Positions 60,401 through 64,000 of a stretch of 64,000 nt of DNA are shown piece after piece. The first letter of the stretch is position 1. Every line of letters begins with the position of its first letter. A program made the position numbers and the translations under genes. This stretch comes from Anolis sagrei (taxonomy: Eukaryota; Chordata; Lepidosauria; Squamata; Anolidae), in NCBI RefSeq assembly GCF_037176765.1, contig NC_090021.1, forward strand, positions 194,909,378-194,973,377, in the 5' to 3' direction. The notes under the pieces were generated by a model that was not told where the DNA came from, searched no databases, and saw only the letters and a program-made list of their open reading frames with translations.

Positions 60401-63400
60401 TGTGCTGACATCTATAATGCATTTTTCAATTTTTGGGGATTTGGTAACTTTTGGAAACAAACTCCACATTTATTTGTATATGAAAATGTATGTATTTAGA
60501 AAACCTGGATCTATGGAATGACCTGGCTTTTGCGTAGGTGCCATGGAAGAAGTTGATAAATGAGATGGTGACAGCATCTTTTCTATTGTTAGAGATGGCA
60601 AAGGTGGTGGCGGCGAAGATGTTGAAGACAGTGGCGTTGCTGATGTAACTACTGCAGGATACAACATTAGAAAGAAAATATTTAATGGCAACAATATATT
60701 TGATTATGCCTTGTCCTGTTAGAGGTCTGACGGTGAGAATACTTACCTTTGCTATTAATTGGAGACAAGAATGGGAGATTTTCTCCATCTGATCCCACTT
60801 CATAGTTCTCATTAATTATCCCAGGCGATTCTTTGTCCTGAAACAAAATTTAGTTCTGCTAATTTTAAAATGTAACTTTTCCATCAGTAAATATTGGTCT
60901 CAGTATTATTTGGACAATTAATAGATTTCCCTCCATTTTACTTCCACCCTCAAATTGCCACCCATGACTACTATATCAAGATAAAAAATAGTTTGCAGGT
61001 CTAAAAATACGGAAGTAGCTCCAGTCAGGTGATTTTGAGCTTCCAAGATTGTTGGTATTAATTTTGTCCCTTTATTGACATTAACCAGAACCAGGTAGCT
61101 TATTAAAAAGATGTATTCAAAATCCTAAGACCCTTTAACTAAAGGCAGTTATAACACTATGATTGTACTGTAACAGTGTGCAGTATCTCAGGATTTATAG
61201 TTCAGAAGGGGCAGTTAGAAATCACAGGCAAATCATGTCAGTCCTTCACCGAATTGCAAATCCATGGGATTCCTCAAGATGCTGTTGAGGCACTGACGTA
61301 GAATCCATGGCAACACTGTAATTGCAAGTAAAGCAAAATAATAATATCAGAAAATAGCAGAAATCTAATGATTACCGGAATTGATGTTTGAGAAGGCTGG
61401 CCAGGATTTATGGAATTCTCTTTCATAGATGTTTCATATCCATTTGACCATACTGCATATCCATTATGATTGTTAGTATGTAGAATGTATTGGGAAGAAC
61501 GAGACGAGACTGAGTGAATAGATGGCCCATTCATGTTTCCTCCATTTCCAACTCGGTTATATATTAAGGCACCATGTTCATCTTCACAAAACTGGTTAAC
61601 TAGTTTGGATTCCAATGCTATTTTAAAAAAAGACATAAAACACAATAAAAATCTAAATGGTGACAATATATGAATATTAGTCAAGGAGCAAGTTATTCTT
61701 GTAATTTGTATCATGTTCGTTAAATGTATTTTAAGGATTGCTTGTTTCTTTAGTGGTTTTTGGAGCAATAATTAGAATATTATGTTCTATCTGTGGCACC
61801 GTAAACTATAACTGTATATGTTAATGTTTGTCTATGAAGCAAGAAGTATATCCTTGCATCTGGAACTTTATGATACTGTGCACAACAGTGTGTACATTCT
61901 AGCCTACGCATTTATTAACTCATACAGCAAGCTGAAGAATAACCTGGAATTCTTATGCACAGATTCTTCATTACAGTTGAGACAGGGACCACTCATAATC
62001 ACATTTCCAGGTGTGAAAAGTCTTCAGTTTGGGTGCTAGACAGAAAACCAACCACTCTTTATACAAGAGTGACTTGTTTCTGATGTACAACAACAGAAGC
62101 CCCAATACCAGGAAAAACTTAATGTTGTAATTGGAGATATAACCCAATTCTGCAAATGCTGTTGCCCAGAATCAGTCCGTATTTCCAAATGATTTTTTCA
62201 ACTACCTGGTGTTCATCCTTCCAGATATATAAATTTAATTAGGGTATCATATTTACAATGTACCAGTTGTGCATATTAACTTGGAGAAACAAGGCACATA
62301 GGATTCTTTTCTGCTTCCATGTTTTATCTTTTATGTCTTGTGGACATTCTGTCCCATATGTAAGCCCTTCAGGGAGATGGTGGTGGGTCATAAAAGAAGT
62401 AGTAGTTGTTGTTATTGTTATCTTGCATGACAATACCTCAGTTCTTTCCTTGTGTGTACCTTTAAGACATCTGTCAACCTATGATGACCCCATGCATATA
62501 ATAGTTTTCTTAAGTAAAGAATACTCAGGCCCTTTCTGTACTGCCATATAATTCAGTTCAAAGCAGGTAATCTGGATTATATATGGCAGTTCAGAAGGGG
62601 CCTCAGAATGCAACCTACACCACCTGGTCTTTGTATTTTTCTACAGAGCAAATTATCTCGTCTTCTACTGAACATAAAAATGATTATCTCAAACTAAAGT
62701 CATAAACTACAGTAGAATTTCTTCAGGTTCTAGATTTTTTTAAAAAAAAAGATGGATCTTTTAGTTCACAGACCACATTTGCAAACAGGTTTCTCCATTT
62801 TTGGGAAAGACTTAATATTAAAAATAGATCTAGTCAGAACAAATTCAAGTTCTTTTTGAGTTGGTACAGCACATCAGTATTTAAAAGCAATTTAACACTA
62901 GAGGCTTTGTTAATTAGGACAAGAAGCATCTCAGATCTTATATTTCTGGATTTAAAACAGTAGGAACAAGCTCTAAGGTTCTTGCTGAAAAAAGTGGGAG
63001 TTTTCAAGCCATATATTATACATCAAGCCTTAGACCCATGCTGATTGAGATCTATGGAATCAATATATCAACATGATTAAATTTTCCAAACTTGGGAAAA
63101 GTCCCCCAAATTTGATGATTAATTCCTCAAAATAACGTAACTCTTCCTCACCACAATCTCACAATCAATTTAACAGCTGATTGCAAGCTAGGTTTCCACA
63201 GTCCTCGTAGGGCACAATTCACCACCACAACATAATAATAAACAAGTAAATGTATGCGTCTGTTTTGCATGTGTTATCAGCTGGCCTATATAACATACAT
63301 TTCCTATGTTGTATAGTCTCTATTGACTACAACTCTTCCTAGATCAAGGTGATGGAAATAGTGTCCTCTAGAACTTTTGGATTATGACCTCCACAAGTCC

Positions 63401-64000
63401 CAGATAGTAGGGCCAAGACTAAGAGATCCGAGAACTTGTACTTAGAACCACCTGGAAGATGCCATGTTTCTATCTTCTGTTTTATATCTCATTTAGGCAT
63501 CTGAGTAAAGACAACAAAACACATGATCCTAAGGTCTTTCAGCTTCTAAAAACCAGTAATACAAATTAATATTTTTTCTCTCCTGAGAAATAAGTCTGCA
63601 TGCTCACCTGGAAGAGTATTAAAATCATCAATGAGGTACATATGTTCTCTGTCAGGGTCAGATGCAATGAGATTCAGTTCACGCAAGAATTCAACTTGTG
63701 TTGGGTCTGAAGTGTTTACAATTCCAATGGCATACATTTCAATATTGGCTGCATGAGCTTCTCGAACAGCAATATCCAGTTTAACAGCTTCCCTCTTATC
63801 TGCTTGGCCATCGGTGAGGACTATGGCAACCTTCCTCACGCCAGTCCGAGCCCCAAAAAATCCTTCCTGGGTTGCTTTGCGGATGGCGGTTCCTGTGTAA
63901 GTGCCTTCTCCCATATATAACATTTTTCTGATAGCTTGTTTTACATCCTGCTGAGTCGTATACCTGTTAAGCCCAAATTCAAGTCGAACCTCCAGACTGT
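57450..64000 (-). CDS. vWA-Kunitz collagen-type gene (collagen XXVIII-like), 3' part
   Basis: Extracellular matrix protein with a von Willebrand A domain followed by a Kunitz domain, the C-terminal layout of collagen XXVIII (also collagen VI alpha 3). Exons on -: beyond 64000 to 63608, 61617-61376, 60837-60747, 60651 to about 60505 (or 60523), 58462-58271, and a tentative last one 57469-57450. Phases agree throughout. The vWA part includes TYTGTAI (MIDAS threonine region) and VAIVLTDGQADKREAV and ends LESKLVNQFCEDEHGALIYN. Next comes a linker rich in Asn, Ser, Pro and Thr, then the Kunitz domain. No Gly-X-Y repeats lie between them, as in collagen XXVIII after its second vWA. The 5' end is outside the window. 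Which paralogue (COL28A1-, COL28A2- or COL6A-like) is unresolved. Confidence 0.75.
58271..58462 (-). CDS. Kunitz (BPTI) domain exon
   Basis: Acceptor tctctaag|AA to donor GGAG|GTAAG. It encodes PPQCKLRLDQGSCRVYIIKW, YYDKQANSCAQFWYGGCDGN and ENRFETEEECKKTCVFFSG. All six Kunitz cysteines are present with normal spacing, plus the FWYGGC and NRF signatures. The residue after the second cysteine (P1) is Arg. Confidence 0.92.
58893..59150 (-). mobile_element. tRNA-derived SINE, poly-A type
   Basis: T run and 'gtcgtgtcaggagtgactcc', 'tcgtctgcaaggacattgcc' and 'gtgggaggcttctctcatgt', to 'acccactgcgccaccgggga'. In an intron of the vWA-Kunitz gene. Confidence 0.8.
60505..60837 (-). CDS. Pro/Ser/Thr-rich linker, two exons (60837-60747, 60651-60505)
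   Basis: The first exon reads DKESPGIINENYEVGSDGEN and LPFLSPINSK, and is well bounded (tttcag|GAC, AAAG|GTAAGT). The second begins VVTSATPLSSTSSPPPPLPS and is mucin-like, suggesting O-glycosylation. Its donor is ambiguous, CAG|GTTTTC at 60505 or CAG|GTCATT at 60523; both keep phase. Confidence 0.6.
61376..61617 (-). CDS. End of vWA domain and start of linker
   Basis: Acceptor aaaatag|CA to donor CCG|GTAATC. It encodes ALESKLVNQFCEDEHGALIY, closing the vWA fold, then a polar linker (NGGNMNGPSIHSVSSRSSQY and SINPGQPSQTSIP). The phase-1 start joins the exon at 63608. Confidence 0.85.
62528..62605. mobile_element. Short palindromic MITE
   Basis: 'ggccctttctgtactgccat' and 'tatggcagttcagaaggggc' flank 'caaagcaggtaatctggatt'. 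A deleted copy of the family at 45000-45173. Confidence 0.6.
62606..63545. other. Intron of vWA-Kunitz gene, no recognised content
   Basis: AT-rich sequence without splice-bounded open frames or repeats that I recognise. Confidence 0.5.
63608..64000 (-). CDS. vWA-domain exon (open at window edge)
   Basis: Frame open from the window edge (SLEVRLEFGLNRYTTQQDV) to donor CCAG|GTGAGC. It covers the C-terminal two thirds of a vWA domain: GEGTYTGTAIRKATQEGF, VRKVAIVLTDGQAD, AANIEMYAIGIVN, and MYLIDDFNTLPG. The DxSxS half of the MIDAS motif would lie beyond 64000. Confidence 0.9.

Overview
This window is vertebrate nuclear DNA, almost certainly from a squamate reptile. The evidence is spliced host genes with orthodox GT/AG boundaries, plus a repeat set typical of lizards and snakes: BovB, L2 and CR1 LINEs, tRNA-derived SINEs of the Sauria type, Penelope-like elements, and many small hAT-type palindromic transposons. 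The repeat mix looks iguanian (Anolis-like), but the species is not determined.

Four host genes were rebuilt exon by exon with reading phase checked at each junction. (1) FASTKD1, + strand, about 1-16598: the last 11 coding exons (635 codons) of a mitochondrial RNA-regulating protein, with the C-terminal RAP domain; the 5' part lies outside the window. (2) KLHL41, - strand, 17009-29028: complete, 6 coding exons, 606 aa, a BTB-BACK-Kelch muscle protein. FASTKD1 and KLHL41 converge tail to tail with 410 bp between stop codons. (3) BBS5, - strand, 34763-50294: complete, 12 coding exons, 347 aa, a BBSome subunit, starting in a CpG-rich promoter with an X-box-like RFX site and an NRF1 site. (4) A collagen XXVIII/VI-type gene, - strand, about 57450 to beyond 64000: the end of a von Willebrand A domain, a Pro/Ser/Thr-rich linker and a complete Kunitz domain. 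BBS5-KLHL41-FASTKD1 is the known tetrapod gene order (human 2q31.1). The vWA-Kunitz gene beyond BBS5 is, as far as I know, not at that spot in human and is the most interesting coding find.

The genes have no obvious shared pathway: cilium trafficking (BBS5), sarcomere maintenance (KLHL41), mitochondrial RNA (FASTKD1), extracellular matrix (vWA-Kunitz). The introns and two intergenic stretches (29029-34762 and 50295-57449) are filled with transposon debris. Standouts are a 110-bp perfect palindrome with an AT core, foldback elements whose arms match the 3' region of a Penelope-like element found elsewhere in the window, a three-deep transposon nest at 49045-49815, an L2 copy with a 539-codon open reverse transcriptase frame, two OC1-like hAT elements, and a probable DIRS-type remnant. 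No bacterial features, tRNA genes, rRNA genes or CRISPR arrays are present.
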